From: Myxococcales bacterium | Lineage (GTDB): Bacteria > Myxococcota > Myxococcia > Myxococcales > Anaeromyxobacteraceae | Reading direction: 5' to 3' | Assembly: GCA_021784495.1 (NCBI GenBank) | Contig: JAJXSQ010000133.1 | Span: 1 to 6,478, forward strand | Length of the DNA stretch: 6,478 nt | Shown here: one piece after another, positions 6,145-6,478 of the stretch | Position numbering within the stretch: position 1 is the first letter of the stretch | How the letters are laid out: the number at the start of each line of letters is the position of its first letter | The notes under the pieces: model-generated | Databases searched by the model: none | Told to the model about the DNA's origin: nothing | What the model saw: only the letters and a program-made list of their open reading frames with translations | Translations under genes and position numbers: made by a program

Positions 6145-6478
6145 GTGCGTCCCCTCCTCCCGCTCCTCGCCGCGTCGCTCCTCGCGCCCTCGCTCGGCTG
6201 CTCGGGCATCGCCGCGCGGGTCGCGGCCGGCGCCCTCTCCTCCGGCGGCGACGTCTACGCCAGCGACGACGACCCCGAGCTGGTGCGCCAGGCGGTCCCC
6301 TTCGGGCTGAAGACGATGGAGGGGCTGCTCGCCTCCCAGCCGCGCGACGAGCGGCTCCTCGAGTCGCTCGCCGCCGGCTTCACCCAGTACGGCTACGCCT
6401 TCGTCGCCGCCGACGCCGACGCGGCCGACCTCGGCGGCCGGCTCGAGGAGGCGGCCAGGCTCCGGACCCGGGCCCGGC
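6145..6478 (+). CDS. tatT: TRAP transporter TatT-family lipoprotein, N-terminal part (cut by window end)
   Basis: First 111 residues of a protein that runs off the right edge. It begins with a hydrophobic signal peptide (residues 2-18) ending in SLGC, so Cys19 is the likely lipidated residue; the -3 residue is Ser, an imperfect lipobox. Then follow AGALSSGGDVYASDDDPELVRQAVPFGLKTMEGLLASQPRDERLLESLAAGFTQYGYAFV (28-87). The GDV-x-ASDDDPELV and GFTQY-x-YAFV segments are what I recall for TatT (T-component) proteins, helical TPR-like lipoproteins that bind the DctP subunit of some TRAP systems. The divergent TRAP permease supports this. GTG 6145 is chosen because it opens the signal peptide and has AGGT five bases upstream; the ATG at 6111 is in another frame. 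dctP would be expected downstream, outside the window. Confidence 0.85.
   Translation, partial: MRPLLPLLAASLLAPSLGCSGIAARVAAGALSSGGDVYASDDDPELVRQAVPFGLKTMEGLLASQPRDERLLESLAAGFTQYGYAFVAADADAADLGGRLEEAARLRTRAR

Noticed and set aside
6111..6147. ATG at 6111 as the tatT start
   Set aside because: It is in a different reading frame from the signal peptide and TatT motifs, and it forms part of the -10 candidate.

Overview
This window is very GC-rich DNA, clearly above 70% G+C by eye, with strong G/C preference at third codon positions. As a result several long open frames on the non-coding strands are shadows. It holds seven protein-coding genes, the last cut by the window edge. I see no rRNA, tRNA, CRISPR array, insertion sequence or phage gene. 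A periplasmic Tat-exported enzyme, a lipoprotein and a TRAP transporter together indicate a Gram-negative bacterium. The composition and the presence of a TatT-type TRAP accessory protein would fit a myxobacterial or other deltaproteobacterial-like lineage, or a related GC-rich soil or sediment phylum. This placement is inference, not identification.

Layout. (1) 14-946, minus: a DUF429-like predicted nuclease of RNase H fold, in which the first acidic position of the fold appears to be cysteine. (2) 947-1164: a divergent gap with a consensus -35 hexamer for the minus-strand gene and an 18-bp perfect palindrome. (3) 1165-1590, plus: a stand-alone receiver (CheY-like) response regulator with a full phosphorylation site. 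(4) 3168-1570, minus: msrP then msrQ, the periplasmic methionine sulfoxide reductase system, with abutting stop and start codons; the msrQ end overlaps the response-regulator end by 21 bp. (5) 3275-4201, plus: an alpha/beta hydrolase with a recognisable Ser-Asp-His triad, divergent from msrP. (6) 6072-4225, minus: a fused DctQ-DctM TRAP transporter permease, convergent with the hydrolase. (7) 6145-6478 onward, plus: the N-terminal part of a TatT-family lipoprotein, divergent from the permease.

How the genes relate. MsrP repairs oxidised methionine in periplasmic proteins, and MsrQ feeds it electrons from the membrane. DctQM and TatT belong to one solute-uptake system. Its substrate-binding protein (DctP) is not in the window and would be expected beyond the right edge, downstream of tatT. 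The 72-bp gap between dctQM and tatT is the most interesting regulatory spot: a 15-nt inverted repeat lies between a good -35 and a plausible -10 for tatT. The DUF429 protein, the response regulator and the hydrolase have no obvious functional tie to the neighbouring systems. Most of the window looks like ordinary chromosomal gene content; I do not see a clear novel multi-gene system.
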